From: an uncultured Pseudomonadales bacterium | Lineage (GTDB): Bacteria > Pseudomonadota > Gammaproteobacteria > Pseudomonadales > Azotimanducaceae | Assembly (NCBI GenBank): GCA_958296295.1 | Contig: OY282460.1 | Span: 2,418,001 to 2,482,000, forward strand | Reading direction: 5' to 3' | Length of the DNA stretch: 64,000 nucleotides | Shown: in pieces, positions 17,167 to 33,200 of the stretch | Position numbering within the stretch: the stretch's first letter is position 1 | How the letters are laid out: each line of letters begins with the position of its first letter | The notes under the pieces: generated by a model | Database searches by the model: none | What the model was told of the DNA's origin: nothing | What the model saw: the letters and a program-made list of their open reading frames with translations, nothing else | Translations under genes and position numbers: made by a program

Positions 17167-19728
17167 ATGCGCGCGCCTGCCGCGTTTCCGGCGCTTGCGC
17201 TCCGTTTCACCGCCGGCGCACTGGTCGCGCTCCTCTGCTGGTACCCAAACCAAGCGGACGCCCAGACTGGGCGCATCGCCGGAACGGTGAAGACTGAAGA
17301 AGCGTCCGCCATCGAGGGTGCGAAGGTCGAGGCTTGGCCGGCGGACAGCGCCGAGCCAAGCGACGATGACGCCAAGCCACCAAGCGCGACCACCGGTCGG
17401 GACGGGCGGTTCGCCATCGCCGATTTGCCGCACGGCAACTACCGGATCGCCGTCGCCGCCGAAGGGTATCTGCCGCACGAAGTTGCCGTCTTCCCGGTCA
17501 CGCCCCAAGGCGGGCCGGCGCTTGTCGTCGAATTGGCCCCGGCGGTGTTTATCACCGGCGTCGTCACGAACGCCAAAGACGAGGTTGTGGCGGATGCCGA
17601 AGTTGCCGCGGCGCGCCCGTCCGGGCCGCCGCTGCTGGTGCGCACAGACGCCAAGGGCCGCTTCCGGCTCGGCCCGCTCGCCCGCGGGGACAAGGTACAC
17701 ATAGATGTACACACTGACGGGGACGGTGCCGCCTTGGGTTGGGAGGCCGTGGCCCCGCGCGCCGATTTGCGCATCCGCATGCTCGGCGCCGGCGCCCTGA
17801 GGGGTCGCGTGTTCGACAGCGAAACCAGCGTGGCGCTAGAACGCTTCCGAATCGAGGTGGCGGGGCCGAATGGTGCGGAAAACCGGGAGACGAAGCGGTT
17901 CGAATCACCCGGCGGCCATTTCGAGTGGCACGGCCTGCGCCCTGGGCGGTTCGCGGCCACGGTGTCCGCCGAGGGCTACGAGCTGCACGGGCCGGCGCAG
18001 TTCACTCTTGGGCAAGACGGTGAGAATGTGGATTTGACGGTCGCCATGAACAAAGAAGCCGTGGTGAGCGGCCGAGTAATCGACGCCGCCACCGGTTCGC
18101 CTGTGGCGGGCGCGTCGGTCATAGCCGTAACGGGCGTAACGGGCGAATGGCTTTCCTATCGGTCGCTGGCGCGTGGCAACGCGCCGATGCCGTTCGGCAC
18201 GCCGTCGGCGCGCACCGACGACGCGGGCGCCTTCACGCTTCGGCAACTGCAGCGGGAAACCGTCACCGTACAGGTGCGCGCCGACGGCTACCTTGCCGAA
18301 ACCGCGTTGGCCCAGCCGGGGGACGAACATCTGGAGATCTACTTGTCCGCCGGCGCCACCATCAGCGGGTGGCTGGTCCACCACGACGGCACCCCAACCG
18401 ACGGAACGGTGGTGTTGTGGTACCCGGTCAGCATGGAACGGCGCACCACAGCCGCCACGGGCGAGAGCGGCTTCCGATTCCACGGCATGCCAGCCGGACG
18501 CTACCGGGTCTGGGGCTTGGCGGCGGGAACAACGGAACATTGGCCCTTCGAGGAAGAGCAAGCCGGCGTCGAGGTGTCCGTGGCGCCGCACCAAGACGTG
18601 ACCGACCTCGACGTCTCGCTCGGGCCGGCCGCCCGCTGCGAATTGGGCGGCGTGGTCCGAGGTCTCGTTGGCGGCGAAACCGCCCGGGTGGAGGTCACGC
18701 ACTTCAACGGCAAGGCGCAACGCCGGCAAGGCGTCCGACCGGATTCCGCCGGCCGCTACAAGCTGGCCGTTCGCCCAGGCAAGATTCGCGTCCGCGCCCT
18801 GACGAGCGCGGGGCGGGTACTCGAACGTGAGGTGTTCGCGGCCTGCGATGATCGCAGCGGGGCTGCCGCGCGGGCTGCGGATTTCTCGTTCGACGGCCAG
18901 GCCATGTTGTTCGGCACCGTCACACGGCAAGGCGAACCGGTGCGGGGAACCGTGCTCGCGATACTGTCGGCAGAAGATCCATCGCCGTGTGGTTCCTCGG
19001 CCGCGGAAGTGGCCGGTCGCACGCCGAGCGACTGCTCCAAGAACTCTGGCGCCATCGCCGTCACGTCGCCCAGCGGCCAATACGCCATCGCCGGCTTGAC
19101 GAATGGGGACTACATGCTGGCAGTGGCCGGCACAGGCCACCGCCGAAAGGTGTCGGTCATCGGCGACACCCGCGTGGACTTGCGCCTCGGCGAGGACGAG
19201 CGAAGAGTGCTTTTCGCCGGTACGGTAGTCGCGGCACCGGGAAACCGCCCACTACCAGGAGCAAATGTGTCGCTCCGAAGCGGCGCCAACAAGAGCGCGA
19301 CGCCCGTCGCCAGCCGGCGGCGCACAGATTCCAACGGCGCGTTTTCCCTAACCGTCGCGCCGGGCACCTATCGGGTTTTCGCCTACAAGACCGGCTTCGC
19401 CGCCGTTTCGTACCGCCAGCCCATTCTGGAACCGACGTCGGACGTCGTTGTCGCTTTGCACCCCGCCTCCGGGCCCACCGTTCGCCTCACGGACGCCGAG
19501 ACGAATCGACCTCTGCCCTTCGTGGGCATGAGCATCGCCGGCGAACCGGGGGGCTTGGCGCTGCATCTGACCAGCGACGGCACGGCGCGCCTGTGGTGGG
19601 ATCTCGCCGGCCGAGACCTGTATTTCAGGCACCCCAACTACGATCCGGTCTCGATACGGAATTGGGATGGCCAGGCGCTGGATCTCAAACTGCGGGCTCG
19701 GCGCGAAACGGGGGAACCGTCACCCTGA
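17167..19728 (+). CDS. Large exported carboxypeptidase-regulatory-like repeat protein
   Basis: 853 residues from ATG 17167, chosen because it gives a clean Sec signal peptide (hydrophobic [14 protein letters not shown], cleavage near ADA-QT). An upstream in-frame start at 17113 would add 18 polar residues. The mature protein is a string of beta-sandwich modules of the carboxypeptidase-regulatory/CNA-B type, each with a G(R/V)V...G.P..GA.V core, TD..G.F and G.Y.v.A..EGY motifs. About eight are visible. No catalytic domain is present. Such proteins are periplasmic or surface-exposed and may bind polysaccharide or protein. Short tandem nucleotide repeats occur (GTAACGGGC twice at 18126-18143). 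It lies between recA and mutS where cinA often is. Confidence 0.75.
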   Translation: MRAPAAFPALALRFTAGALVALLCWYPNQADAQTGRIAGTVKTEEASAIEGAKVEAWPADSAEPSDDDAKPPSATTGRDGRFAIADLPHGNYRIAVAAEGYLPHEVAVFPVTPQGGPALVVELAPAVFITGVVTNAKDEVVADAEVAAARPSGPPLLVRTDAKGRFRLGPLARGDKVHIDVHTDGDGAALGWEAVAPRADLRIRMLGAGALRGRVFDSETSVALERFRIEVAGPNGAENRETKRFESPGGHFEWHGLRPGRFAATVSAEGYELHGPAQFTLGQDGENVDLTVAMNKEAVVSGRVIDAATGSPVAGASVIAVTGVTGEWLSYRSLARGNAPMPFGTPSARTDDAGAFTLRQLQRETVTVQVRADGYLAETALAQPGDEHLEIYLSAGATISGWLVHHDGTPTDGTVVLWYPVSMERRTTAATGESGFRFHGMPAGRYRVWGLAAGTTEHWPFEEEQAGVEVSVAPHQDVTDLDVSLGPAARCELGGVVRGLVGGETARVEVTHFNGKAQRRQGVRPDSAGRYKLAVRPGKIRVRALTSAGRVLEREVFAACDDRSGAAARAADFSFDGQAMLFGTVTRQGEPVRGTVLAILSAEDPSPCGSSAAEVAGRTPSDCSKNSGAIAVTSPSGQYAIAGLTNGDYMLAVAGTGHRRKVSVIGDTRVDLRLGEDERRVLFAGTVVAAPGNRPLPGANVSLRSGANKSATPVASRRRTDSNGAFSLTVAPGTYRVFAYKTGFAAVSYRQPILEPTSDVVVALHPASGPTVRLTDAETNRPLPFVGMSIAGEPGGLALHLTSDGTARLWWDLAGRDLYFRHPNYDPVSIRNWDGQALDLKLRARRETGEPSP

Positions 19729-19842
19729 GCCGTGACTCGGCTTTCGCGCCGATGCCGGCAATCCAGGTAAGCACCACGCTTCCAATTTGGCGACCGCCGT
19801 GATGCCTGATCCCCGCGGCGGGTGGGGTAGGCTTCGTCGCCA

Positions 19843-22422
19843 ATGGCCATTTCCACCCACACGCCGGTCATGCGCCAATACCGGCGCATCAAGGCGCAGC
19901 ACCCGAACGCCCTGCTCTTCTACCGGATGGGCGACTTCTACGAGCTCTTCTACGACGACGCCAAGGAAGCCGCCCGGCTGCTCGACATAACGCTCACCGC
20001 GCGGGGCAAGGCCGCCGGTGCGCCGATTCCCATGGCCGGCGTGCCGTATCACGCGGTTGAGGGGTATCTGGCGAAGCTGGTCGAACAGGGACGCACGGTA
20101 GCCATCTGCGAGCAGGTGGGAGACCCGAACACCGCGAAAGGCCCGGTGGAGCGGCGCGTGGAGCGCGTGGTCACGCCCGGCACGCTGGCCGAGGACGGCC
20201 TGCTGGCGCCGGATCGCGACAGCGTGCTCGCCGGCGTGGCGCCTGCCAAGGACGGCTGGGGCGTGGCGTGGCTCAACTTGGCGTCCGGCGAGTTCGCGGT
20301 CGCCCGGGCCGCGGATGCGGGCGCGCTCGCGGCCCTTTTCGCCCGCGCGCGGCCCGGGGAAACGCTGGTGCCGGAAGACGCGGACATTCCCGTGGACGGG
20401 CCATCAACGCCGCACGATCCGCTGGCTTTCGATGCGGCTTTGGGGTTCGCCCACCTCACCGCCCACTTCGGCGTCGCCGACCTCGCCGCGTTCGGGCTAA
20501 AAGCCGCGGACCCGGAAGTGGGCGCGGCGGCCGCGGTGTTGCGTTATGCCCAAACGGCGCGTTGTCAAGATCTCGCTTTCGTCGATGCGCTCGCGCGCGT
20601 TTCGGAGAGCGACGTGGTGGTATTGGACGCGACCACGCGGCGCAATCTGGAGATCGACCGGCGAATCGACGGCGAGGCCGGCGGCACGTTGTTCGCGGTG
20701 CTGAACCACACCGGGACGCCGATGGGCGCTCGCCATTTGCGAAATTGGTTGAACGCGCCGACGCGCCAGCGCGACCGGATCACGCATCGTCAAGAAGCGG
20801 TTGCCGCGATCACCCGGCACCACGCCGCGGAGCCTTTGGCGGCGCTGTTGCGCCCGGTGGGCGACATGGAGCGGATCACCGGCCGCTTGGCTCTCGGCAG
20901 CGTCTCGCCGCGGGATCTCGGCAAACTGCGAGACGCGCTTGACGCCCTGCCCGCCTTGGTTGAGGCGGTCACCGGTTTGCGCGATCCGGCCTTGACGGAA
21001 CGCTTCACCGCATTGCCCTGTTTCGCCGGCGAACGCCGCTTGCTCACCGACGCGCTGGTGGCGGAACCACCGGCCACCGCGCGCGACGGCGGCATCTTCG
21101 GGCGCGGCTACGACGTTGAATTGGATCGCCTCAAGGCGCTTACCGAGAACGCCGCCGAATACCTGCGCGCGCTCGAAAACCGCGAACGCGAACGCACCGG
21201 CATCGCCAACCTGCGCGTGGGCTACAACCGTGTTCACGGCTACCACATCGAGGTGGGTCGGGCCGCCGCCGAGCAGGTGCCGGCGGATTACATCCGGCGT
21301 CAAACCCTCAAGAACGCCGAGCGCTACATCATGCCGGAGCTCAAGCGGTTCGAAGACGAAGCGCTCACCAGCCGAACCGAAACGCTGCGCCGCGAACGAG
21401 AGCTATTCGACGAGCTGCAGCATCGGTTGCGCGAATCGTTGCCGGGCTTGCGCGACGCGGCCCGGCAACTCGCCCGTCTGGATGTGCTCGCGGCCTTCGC
21501 CCGCGCCGCCGACCTGCACGACCTGACGCGGCCCACGCTGGACGATTCGCCCACACTGGAGATCAATCTCGGCCGGCACTTGGTGGTGGAGGCCGAATCC
21601 CACGCGCCGTTCGTGCCGAACGATCTGACCCTCAACGAGGGGCGCAGAATGCTCATCGTGACGGGGCCGAACATGGGCGGCAAGTCCACCTACATGCGCC
21701 AGGCCGCGCTCATCGTTCTGCTCGCCCACACCGGCGCGTTCGTTCCCGCGCAAAGCGCCCGCATCGGCCCGGTGGACCGCATATTCACGCGCATCGGCGC
21801 CGCGGACGACGTGGCCCGCGGCCGATCCACATTCATGGTGGAGATGAGCGAGACCGCGCACATCCTGCGCAACGCGACGGCGCGAAGCCTGGTGCTGCTC
21901 GACGAGGTCGGGCGCGGCACCAGCACCTACGACGGCCTGGCCCTCGCTTGGGCCACCGCCGACCACATCGCCCGGCGCATCGGCGCGTTCACGCTGTTCG
22001 CCACGCACTACTTCGAGCTCACCGCGTTGCCGGAAGAAGTGGAGACCGCCGCGAATGTCCATCTGGAGGCGGCGCGGCACGGCGGCGAAGTGGTGTTCCT
22101 GCACAGCGTCCGCGACGGTGCGGCAAGCCAGAGCTACGGCATCGAAGTAGCCAAACTCGCGGGTGTGCCGGCGACGGTGCTCGCCGATGCGAGACGCCGA
22201 CTGGTGGCATTGGAGCGGCGCCACGTGGAAGCGCAGGCGCGCCGGCAACGCGACCTGTTCGACGACTTGGCGAGCGCGGACGCCACCGGCAACGCCGAAT
22301 CCCCGGCCTTGGCGAAGCTGCGGGCGTTGCAGCCCGACGAGTTCTCGCCACGCGAGGCCTTGGCCGCCCTTTACGAGTTGAAGACCCTAACCGAGTTGAA
22401 GACCCTAACGGACGGGGAGTGA
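19843..22422 (+). CDS. mutS: DNA mismatch repair protein MutS
   Basis: 859 residues (E. coli 853). The mismatch-binding N-terminus has [13 protein letters not shown] (the F-x-E wedge) and [12 protein letters not shown]. The ATPase has Walker [11 protein letters not shown], the LIVTG strand, Walker [17 protein letters not shown] and the ATHYFELT H-loop. It recognises mispairs and recruits MutL. Start ATG 19843 gives [17 protein letters not shown], the usual family N-terminus. The extreme C-terminus contains an 18-bp imperfect tandem repeat (22375-22410) that duplicates ELKTLT. The gene converges on fdxA, which is the conserved neighbour. Confidence 0.98.
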   Translation: MAISTHTPVMRQYRRIKAQHPNALLFYRMGDFYELFYDDAKEAARLLDITLTARGKAAGAPIPMAGVPYHAVEGYLAKLVEQGRTVAICEQVGDPNTAKGPVERRVERVVTPGTLAEDGLLAPDRDSVLAGVAPAKDGWGVAWLNLASGEFAVARAADAGALAALFARARPGETLVPEDADIPVDGPSTPHDPLAFDAALGFAHLTAHFGVADLAAFGLKAADPEVGAAAAVLRYAQTARCQDLAFVDALARVSESDVVVLDATTRRNLEIDRRIDGEAGGTLFAVLNHTGTPMGARHLRNWLNAPTRQRDRITHRQEAVAAITRHHAAEPLAALLRPVGDMERITGRLALGSVSPRDLGKLRDALDALPALVEAVTGLRDPALTERFTALPCFAGERRLLTDALVAEPPATARDGGIFGRGYDVELDRLKALTENAAEYLRALENRERERTGIANLRVGYNRVHGYHIEVGRAAAEQVPADYIRRQTLKNAERYIMPELKRFEDEALTSRTETLRRERELFDELQHRLRESLPGLRDAARQLARLDVLAAFARAADLHDLTRPTLDDSPTLEINLGRHLVVEAESHAPFVPNDLTLNEGRRMLIVTGPNMGGKSTYMRQAALIVLLAHTGAFVPAQSARIGPVDRIFTRIGAADDVARGRSTFMVEMSETAHILRNATARSLVLLDEVGRGTSTYDGLALAWATADHIARRIGAFTLFATHYFELTALPEEVETAANVHLEAARHGGEVVFLHSVRDGAASQSYGIEVAKLAGVPATVLADARRRLVALERRHVEAQARRQRDLFDDLASADATGNAESPALAKLRALQPDEFSPREALAALYELKTLTELKTLTDGE

Positions 22423-22502
22423 CGTTGTCGGCCCGCGCGTCGCGCCAGCCGTTGCGGCCGGCAAGGCTCCGCTCCAGCGTCTAAAACCACCCGGCCCGGC
22501 GG

Positions 22503-22826
22503 TCAGCGCTCCAGATACCGTCGCTTGTCCGGCACCTCCCGCCAGTCCGCTTCGTCTTCCGGCGGCGCTTTCATCTCGGTGATGTTCGGCCAAGTCTCCG
22601 CCAACTCCGCGTTGAGTTCCAAGAACTCCTCTTGGCCGTCCGGGATCTCGTCCTCGCTGAAGATCGCGTCCACCGGGCATTCCGGCTCGCAGAGCGCGCA
22701 ATCGATGCACTCGTCGGGGTGGATCACAAGCATGTTCGGGCCTTCGTAGAAGCAGTCCACGGGACACACCTCCACGCAGTCCGTGAGCTTGCACTTGATG
22801 CAACTCTCGCCGACCAAGAATGTCAT
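22503..22826 (-). CDS. fdxA: Seven-iron ferredoxin FdxA (3Fe-4S / 4Fe-4S)
   Basis: 107 residues, starting [20 protein letters not shown]. Cysteine spacing C-x2-C-x4-C-x3-C-P followed by [12 protein letters not shown] fits the 7Fe type with one 3Fe-4S and one 4Fe-4S cluster. The C-terminal extension ([16 protein letters not shown]) is typical of FdxA. It is a low-potential electron carrier. In Pseudomonas-type genomes fdxA stands between mutS and rpoS; here only 127 bp separate it from nlpD and there is no rpoS. Confidence 0.95.
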   Translation of the reverse strand: MTFLVGESCIKCKLTDCVEVCPVDCFYEGPNMLVIHPDECIDCALCEPECPVDAIFSEDEIPDGQEEFLELNAELAETWPNITEMKAPPEDEADWREVPDKRRYLER

Positions 22827-22953
22827 GGGCCTACTTGGGAGCTGGGGAGGGGGTTTGGCTCGTTCAAGCTGCGCCCTATTTTCGACATCGCGCCTGCCGT
22901 GTCAAGCCGAACAGCCGCGTTGCCGCGTTCGCGCCGGCTCGCGCTCGGCGTGC

Positions 22954-23910
22954 TCACATGCCGAGCAACGGTGCCGGGTCCACGGGTTTGCCGCCATTTC
23001 GCACCTCGAAGTGAAAACGTCCGGCCGTCTTGCCGCCACCTCCCACTTGGGCCACGGTTGCGCCCCCGCGCACGTCGTCGCCTTCGCCCAAGAGGGGCTT
23101 CACGTTGACGCCATAGGCCACCAAGTGGGTCTCGCTCGTCTTCACGATGACCAAATGGCGGAATCCACCAAGCCCCGGTCCGGCGTACACCACCACGCCG
23201 GGGGCCGCGGCGCGGATGCGGGTGGAGGGCGCCAGCTCGTAGTCGAGGCCTTTGGAGCCGTTGCCGAACCGGCGAACCGGCTTCGCGTCCACCGGCGGGC
23301 GCCATCCGCCCTTCCGCGGCGCGGCCGGCGCCGGTGGTTTCGCCGCTGCGGGTTTTTGCGCCGGCCGAGGCGCCGCCGGCGGCGTCCCGCGTGCGGGAAC
23401 GGGGGGTGCGGAGCGTCCGACCGCTGGCACGACCACAGGCGGCACCGGCGGTGTCCGCGCCCTCGAAGGCGCGGAAGCCGCGGGGCGCGATTGGCGTGGC
23501 GTGGCATTGGCAACCGGCTTCGCGGGCGTCGCCGGCGCCGGTGCGGCCGCGGGAGCGCTGGGGGCAGCGACCGCACGCGCGGCCACCGACACGTCCGGCG
23601 ACGGCAATGACGCTTGCGCCAGCCGAATGCGTTGTCCTGGCTTGATCAGGTACGGCTCGTCGATGCCGTTGGCCGCCGCCAAGGCGCGGTAGTCCAATTC
23701 GTGCCGGAAAGCGATGGAATAAAGCGTGTCCCTCCTGCGCACGACATAGATTTCGTCGGCGGCGGGCCTGGCGCTTTCCCGTTCTGGCGAACGATCCACG
23801 ACCGGGGCCGGGCTCTGCAAAGCGCAACCGCCTAACCACGCCGCCAGCCACAACGCGGCCCCCGCTGGCACGCACCGGGCGACGACACGCCGCGAGGACC
23901 GAACGCTCAC
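22954..23910 (-). CDS. nlpD: NlpD-like lipoprotein: LysM + LytM/M23 domain (amidase activator)
   Basis: 318 residues from GTG 23910, whose GTG overlaps the upstream TGA (GTGA). The N-terminal lipoprotein signal has lipobox LGGC. A LysM domain follows (YVVRRRDTLYSIAFRHELDYRAL...NGI..PYLIKPGQRI), then ~90 residues of Pro/Ala linker and a C-terminal M23/LytM domain (GVVVYAGPGLGGFRHLVIVKT... AQVGGGGKTAGRFHFEVR). The HxH/zinc ligands of active M23 enzymes are not complete, as expected for NlpD, which activates AmiC rather than cutting peptidoglycan itself. It lies between pcm/popT and fdxA, as nlpD does near rpoS elsewhere. Confidence 0.9.
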   Translation of the reverse strand: MSVRSSRRVVARCVPAGAALWLAAWLGGCALQSPAPVVDRSPERESARPAADEIYVVRRRDTLYSIAFRHELDYRALAAANGIDEPYLIKPGQRIRLAQASLPSPDVSVAARAVAAPSAPAAAPAPATPAKPVANATPRQSRPAASAPSRARTPPVPPVVVPAVGRSAPPVPARGTPPAAPRPAQKPAAAKPPAPAAPRKGGWRPPVDAKPVRRFGNGSKGLDYELAPSTRIRAAAPGVVVYAGPGLGGFRHLVIVKTSETHLVAYGVNVKPLLGEGDDVRGGATVAQVGGGGKTAGRFHFEVRNGGKPVDPAPLLGM

Positions 23911-24950
23911 GGCACGTCGCGCTCCGGCAAGGCCGCGACGCGGTTGTGATCGCGCCAACGCGCGAGCCAGACCACACCGGCCACCGTGCAACAGCCGCCG
24001 AGAGCCGCGCACAAAGCCGACACCAGACCGGCATCGTCCCAGCCCCCTACCCCGGTGCGTTTCCACAGAAGCCACAAGGACCCCGCCATGAAGCCGCTCA
24101 ACAAGGTCAGCAAGGGTGCGCGCCACCGCTCCAGCACCCAAGCGAGCACTTTGGAAAACGCCACCGCGCCCAAGCCAAGACCGGCCGCGAACGTCACCAA
24201 GGGCGGCAGATCCGCCCCGTTCACCGCTGCCACAAGAGGTTCATAGAGGCCGAGCAGCAGCAGCACGAACGCGCCGGAAACGCCCGGCAGGATCCAAGCG
24301 ACGGAGGCCAGAACGCCAGCGCCGAACAAAGCCGCCATAGGCACGTCCGCGCGCGCCGCCGGCGCATCGTTGAACAGCGTCAACGCCAAACCGGCGAGCA
24401 AGCCCAAAACCCAGAACGCGCACGGCGCCAGCTTCGACTGGCCGCTCCCCGCCCGGGCAGCGGTCGCGCCGATGTGAACCACGGCGCCGGCGATGAGCCC
24501 CACGAAAAAGCCGTACACGGCACCGCCATGCGTCTCGATGAGCGTACCGATCACCCTGGCCATGGCCAGAAAGCTCATCGCCATGCCGGCCGCCAAAACG
24601 GCCAGAAACGCGAGGTTGTGCCGGCGCGCCAGAGTGCGCCAATCTCCCGATACGAGCGCACGGGGCGAAACCGCGGTGAACGAGCCTAGGGAACGCACCA
24701 GCTGGTCGTAAATGCCGGTGATGAACGCGATGGTGCCGCCGGACACGCCGGGCACGATCTCCGCCACCCCCATCGCCAACCCGCGCGTGAACACGCCCGG
24801 CCAACGCGGGCCGGAGAGGGCTTTCTCCGCATCTGCGGGATCGCCCGCAAACCCCGCTAGATCTGGCGCCGCCCCGCCCCGCCGCGCCCCACCGCCGTCC
24901 GCGTGCTCGGCCGTCACCGCACAGCGCCTTGTGCCAAAGACCAGCGGCAC
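23907..24950 (-). CDS. DUF368 membrane protein (PopT-type undecaprenyl-phosphate translocase)
   Basis: 347 residues from GTG 24950; the first ~45 residues are low-complexity and the true start may be later. The DUF368 signature TRGLAMGVAEIVPGVSGGTIAFITGIY is present, with a second inverted copy ILPGVSGAFVLLLLGLYEPL. At least eight hydrophobic segments follow. Some DUF368 proteins (PopT) return undecaprenyl phosphate across the membrane for cell-wall recycling; assignment here is by family. It is inserted between pcm and nlpD with 4-bp stop/start coupling to nlpD, an unusual position for this gene. Confidence 0.85.
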   Translation of the reverse strand: MPLVFGTRRCAVTAEHADGGGARRGGAAPDLAGFAGDPADAEKALSGPRWPGVFTRGLAMGVAEIVPGVSGGTIAFITGIYDQLVRSLGSFTAVSPRALVSGDWRTLARRHNLAFLAVLAAGMAMSFLAMARVIGTLIETHGGAVYGFFVGLIAGAVVHIGATAARAGSGQSKLAPCAFWVLGLLAGLALTLFNDAPAARADVPMAALFGAGVLASVAWILPGVSGAFVLLLLGLYEPLVAAVNGADLPPLVTFAAGLGLGAVAFSKVLAWVLERWRAPLLTLLSGFMAGSLWLLWKRTGVGGWDDAGLVSALCAALGGCCTVAGVVWLARWRDHNRVAALPERDVP

Positions 24951-24999
24951 CTCGGAATGCCAGGAAGCCGCGGCCCCTCCCGGCCTAGGGATTCGAACG

Positions 25000-25692
25000 T
25001 CACGAGGTGGCGCCCTGCAATAGCGGCACGAAACTCACCTCGCCCAAATCGCGTCGCCGCCAACCTTCGCCGCTGCGCGTGAGCAGCCGCAGCCCTTGGC
25101 CGCTGGCGGTGCGAACGGGAATCACCAACGGCGCCCCTTGCGCCAACTGGCTGGCGAGGGCGGCGGGAACGTGGCTGGCGCAGGCGGTCACCACAGCGGC
25201 GTCGAACGGCGCCTCGGAAGGCCAGCCGCAGTTGCCGTCTTCGTGCTTGAAACGCACGTTGCGCACCGCAAGTCCGCGCAGCCGCTTGCGCGCCCGGTCC
25301 AGCAGCGGGCCGATGCGCTCAACCGTGTAGACCTGGCTCACCAGCGCCGCCAACACCGCGGTCTGGTAGCCGGAGCCGGTGCCGATCTCCAACACGCGGT
25401 CGCGGCCATCCGCGCCTTCCAAGATGGCGGCGGTCATCATCGCCACGGTATGCGGTTGCGAAATGGTCTGACCGTGGCCGATGGGCAGCGCGTCGTCGTC
25501 GTAGGCGCGCGACGAGAGCGCCTCGTCCACGAACAGATGCCGGGGCACGGTGGCTATGGCGTCCAACACGCGCTCGTCGGTCACGCCTTTGTCGCGCAGG
25601 CGCTGCACCATGCGATCGCGGGTGCGTTGCGAGGTCATGCCGATGCCGCGCACATCAAGCCCGGCGGCACCTCGCGCACTAAGCGTGTTCAC
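25000..25692 (-). CDS. pcm: Protein-L-isoaspartate O-methyltransferase
   Basis: 230 residues from GTG 25692, which overlaps the ftsB stop (GTGA). An internal ATG at 25638 gives [14 protein letters not shown] and 212 residues, nearly the length of Pseudomonas Pcm, and is an equally good start. Motifs: [20 protein letters not shown] and the SAM site [16 protein letters not shown]. The enzyme methylates isoaspartyl residues in ageing proteins to start repair. surE, the common upstream partner, is absent. Confidence 0.95.
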   Translation of the reverse strand: MNTLSARGAAGLDVRGIGMTSQRTRDRMVQRLRDKGVTDERVLDAIATVPRHLFVDEALSSRAYDDDALPIGHGQTISQPHTVAMMTAAILEGADGRDRVLEIGTGSGYQTAVLAALVSQVYTVERIGPLLDRARKRLRGLAVRNVRFKHEDGNCGWPSEAPFDAAVVTACASHVPAALASQLAQGAPLVIPVRTASGQGLRLLTRSGEGWRRRDLGEVSFVPLLQGATS

Positions 25693-25991
25693 GGTTGCGG
25701 ATCGGCCCCCGGCGCGTCCAGCACCAGATAAAACGTCTCGCCCTCGGCCACCATCCCGAGGTCGGTTCGCGCCCGCGCCTCAACCGCGTCGAAGCCGTCC
25801 TTCAGCGCCGTCACCTCCCCGGCAAGGGCCCGGTTGCGCTCGCCGAGCGCCAGCGCGCGCCGCTCCTGCTCAGCCACCTCCTCCTCGAGCGCGCGCGCCG
25901 CGAAGTAGCCGGATTCGCCGAACCAGAATCCCTGCAGGATGAACAACAGCAGGGCGATGCCAAGCACCGCCAGAAACTTGACGCTCTTCAA
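25689..25991 (-). CDS. ftsB: Cell division protein FtsB
   Basis: 100 residues from TTG 25991, preceded at 6 nt by AAGGAG. One N-terminal membrane segment ([17 protein letters not shown]) is followed by a leucine/alanine coiled coil ([29 protein letters not shown]) and the conserved [15 protein letters not shown] tail. FtsB forms the FtsQLB divisome complex. It lies directly behind eno (77 bp), as in most gammaproteobacteria. ispD, often next, is missing. Confidence 0.93.
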   Translation of the reverse strand: MKSVKFLAVLGIALLLFILQGFWFGESGYFAARALEEEVAEQERRALALGERNRALAGEVTALKDGFDAVEARARTDLGMVAEGETFYLVLDAPGADPQP

Positions 25992-26067
25992 GCGTCGCTC
26001 CTTGGCTCGAAGCGGCGGACGCCCGCCGGCCGCCTGCACGAACCGTTGGCCGGCATCCGGCCGAAGC

Positions 26068-28232
<2,165 letters not shown>

Positions 28233-28233
28233 C

Positions 28234-30267
<2,034 letters not shown>

Positions 30268-33200
30268 GTGCTTTTTCGCGCCCGCAACCTCGATCGTCCT
30301 CGGAACAAGCGGGTAGGCGGCGGAAAAACCGGTTTGGCCGCCAGGCGCGCCGCCCTCGCGGCCGGCGCGTTTTTGGCGCTCGCCGGTTGCGGCGGCGCGG
30401 ACGGCCCTGGCGCGGAAACGGTTGCCGGGAACGACCGCGGCGTCGGGTTGATGGGCCAGCACGACTTCGCGGGTGCCGAGGAGGTGTTCGCGGACGTCGT
30501 GCGTGCCGCGCCGGACTGGTTGGACGCGCGAGTGAACCTTGCCATCGCCACGTTGAACCGCCAACGCGAAGGCGACGAGACCCTCGCGTTGGAGATTCTC
30601 GCCGGCGTGCTGGAGGCGGATCCGCAGCATTTGCGCGCCCTCTACACCAGCGCGATCCTGCGGTTTCACGGCGGCGACGTGGCTACGGCCACGGCATTGT
30701 TTCGGCGCGTGGTGGAGGCCGATCCGCGAGATGCGTACGCCGCGTACTTCCTCGGCCAGTGCTTGCTGCAAGGGGGGGACAACGAAGCCGCCGCGCCGTG
30801 GTTCCTCAAGGTGGTGGAGCTCGACCCCAACCTCGTCAGCGCCTACTACACAGGTTCCTTGGCGCTCCGCCGTCTTGGGCGCACGGAAGAGGCGCTCACG
30901 CTATTGGGGGAGTTCGAGCGGCGTCGCCCCAGCCCCGCCGCCCGCACCGCCGAGATCAAATACCTGCGCATGGGCCCCAAGGCCGAGGCCGTGGCGGTTT
31001 CGCGCGAAGAGACCACCCCGTCCAAGAGGCCCGACGGCCCGCTTTTCGGCGCGCCCACGATCTTGGCGCAAGACCTGATCGGCGCGGACGGTTGGACCAT
31101 CACGTCGGTGGACGTGAACGCCGACGGTCGCCAAGACCTGGTCGGCACGGCAAGCCGGGGCGTCGCGGTATTCATCGGCCAAACCGGGCCGGCCGGCGCG
31201 GAATACGGCTTCGAACGCATCGCCGATCACCCGCTGGCCACAGCGGAAGGCGCCGGCGCGGTTCTGTGGGGCGATCTGGACGAGGACGGGCTGATCGACG
31301 CGGTGCTGTGCGGACCGAGCGGCGCGGGGCGCTGGAGACGCACCACCGACGGTTGGCGTCCCGAAGCGGCGCTTGGTGATCGCCCCTGCGCGGCGGGCGC
31401 GATATTCGACGCCGACAACGACGGCGACTTGGACGTGTTCACCGCCGGCCCCGAAGGCAACGCGCTCTACAACAACAACCGCGACGGCACGTTCGCGCGT
31501 CTTGACGACGCCGGCCTGCAAGGCGGCGACGGGCGCCAAGTGCTAGCGGCCGATCTCGACAGCGACCGGGATCTGGACATCCTGGTGCTGAACCGCGAAC
31601 CGCCGCACGACGTGTGGCGCAGCGGCCTCGCGTGGCGCTACGACGCCCCGGCCGGCTTCGCCGACCTGAAGGCGACCGCGCTGCAGGCGGTCACGGTGAT
31701 GGACAGCGACGCCGACGGTCATCGGGAAATCTACGGGGCCACCCCAACCGGCGAAATCGTGCGCTGGCGCTACGACGGCTTGGCGTGGAACCGCGAGCCC
31801 CTGGCGGCGGCCATCGTGGCGGCAGACTCGCCGGCCCCCGCGACGCATCAACTCGACGTCGCGGACTTTGACGGCGATGGCGCGCTGGAGCTGTTGCGCG
31901 CGTTCGGCGACGAGCTGACGGTACTGGATCCCCGCACTGGCGCTATTCTCTGGCGCCAGACCGTCCCCGGCCTCGCAACAGCGCGAGCTGCGGTCCACGA
32001 TGCCGGGCGTGGGGCAAGCGTGGTTGCCATCGGCGCCGACGGTCTTCTGATGTGGCCGCCGGGGCCCGGCCGACATCCCTTTCTCGCCATCGCCCCCACC
32101 GGCCGCGGCGAGAATGCGCAAACCCGCTCGAACGCCTCCGGCATCGGCACCGAGGTGCGCTTGCGGTTCGGTGGTCGATGGAGCATTCACGACGCGCTGG
32201 ATCCGCATTCCGGGCCTGGGCAAAGCCTGCAACCGATCAGCGTTGGGCTTGGCGGCGCAGCCGAGGCGGACTTCATCGCCCTTCAGTGGAGCGACGGCGT
32301 CTCGCAAACCGAGCTGGCGCTTGCCGCTGGACAACGCCATGTCATCGTCGAGACCCAACGCCAGATAGGCAGCTGCCCGGTTTTGTTCGTTTGGGACGGC
32401 AGCGGCTTCCGCTTCGTGAGCGACGTGCTGGGCGGCGCGGCGTTGGGCTATCTGATGGCGCCCGGCAAATACGCGCCGCCGCGTCCGGCGGAGAGCTACA
32501 TGCTCGATTCCATGTTGCTCACGCCGCGAGACGGACGCTACCAAGTCAAGCTCGCGGAGCCGATGGAGGAGAACACCTATCTCGACCGCGCCGAGCTTGC
32601 GGTCTACGACCTGCCGGCGGGTTTGTCGATGGTGCTGGACGAGCGCTTGGCCGCCGGCGGCGCTCCGGCGACCGGGCGGCCGATCTTCTACCGCCGTTCG
32701 GCCTCTCCCGTGCGCATAACCACCGCCGACGGCCTGGATGTCACCGAGCTCGCCACCAAGGCCGACCGCTCGGCGCCGCCGCCGGGCCCGCGCGATCCCC
32801 GCTTCATCGGCTTGCTGGCGGCGGACCAAGTGCTTACGTTGACTTTCGACGAGCGCCTCGACACCGAGGGCGCGGTGCTGGTGGCCCACGGCTGGATCGA
32901 ATATCCCTACTCGCAAACCTCGTTCGCCGCCGCCCAGGCCGGTGTCCGCTACCGGCCACCGACGTTGGAAGCGCGCGGCGACGACGGCGTCTGGCGGGTA
33001 GTGGCGGCCGAGTTCGGCTACCCGGCCGGAATGCCGCGCCAGATGGCGCTGCCGCTACCGGCCCTGCCGGCCGGCGCCAGCGCGTTGCGGCTCAAGTCCA
33101 ACATGGAGATCTACTGGGACGCGCTAGCGGTGGTTTGGGAGGCGCCGCCGGAGCTTGAACAGCCGCGCGTGACAGCGTCGGCCTTGGTGGCGGCCAGGGT

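Noticed and set aside
24985..25000. GGGATTCGAAC, resembling a tRNA T-loop on the minus strand
   Set aside because: Flanking bases cannot form the T-stem and no acceptor or anticodon arms are found.
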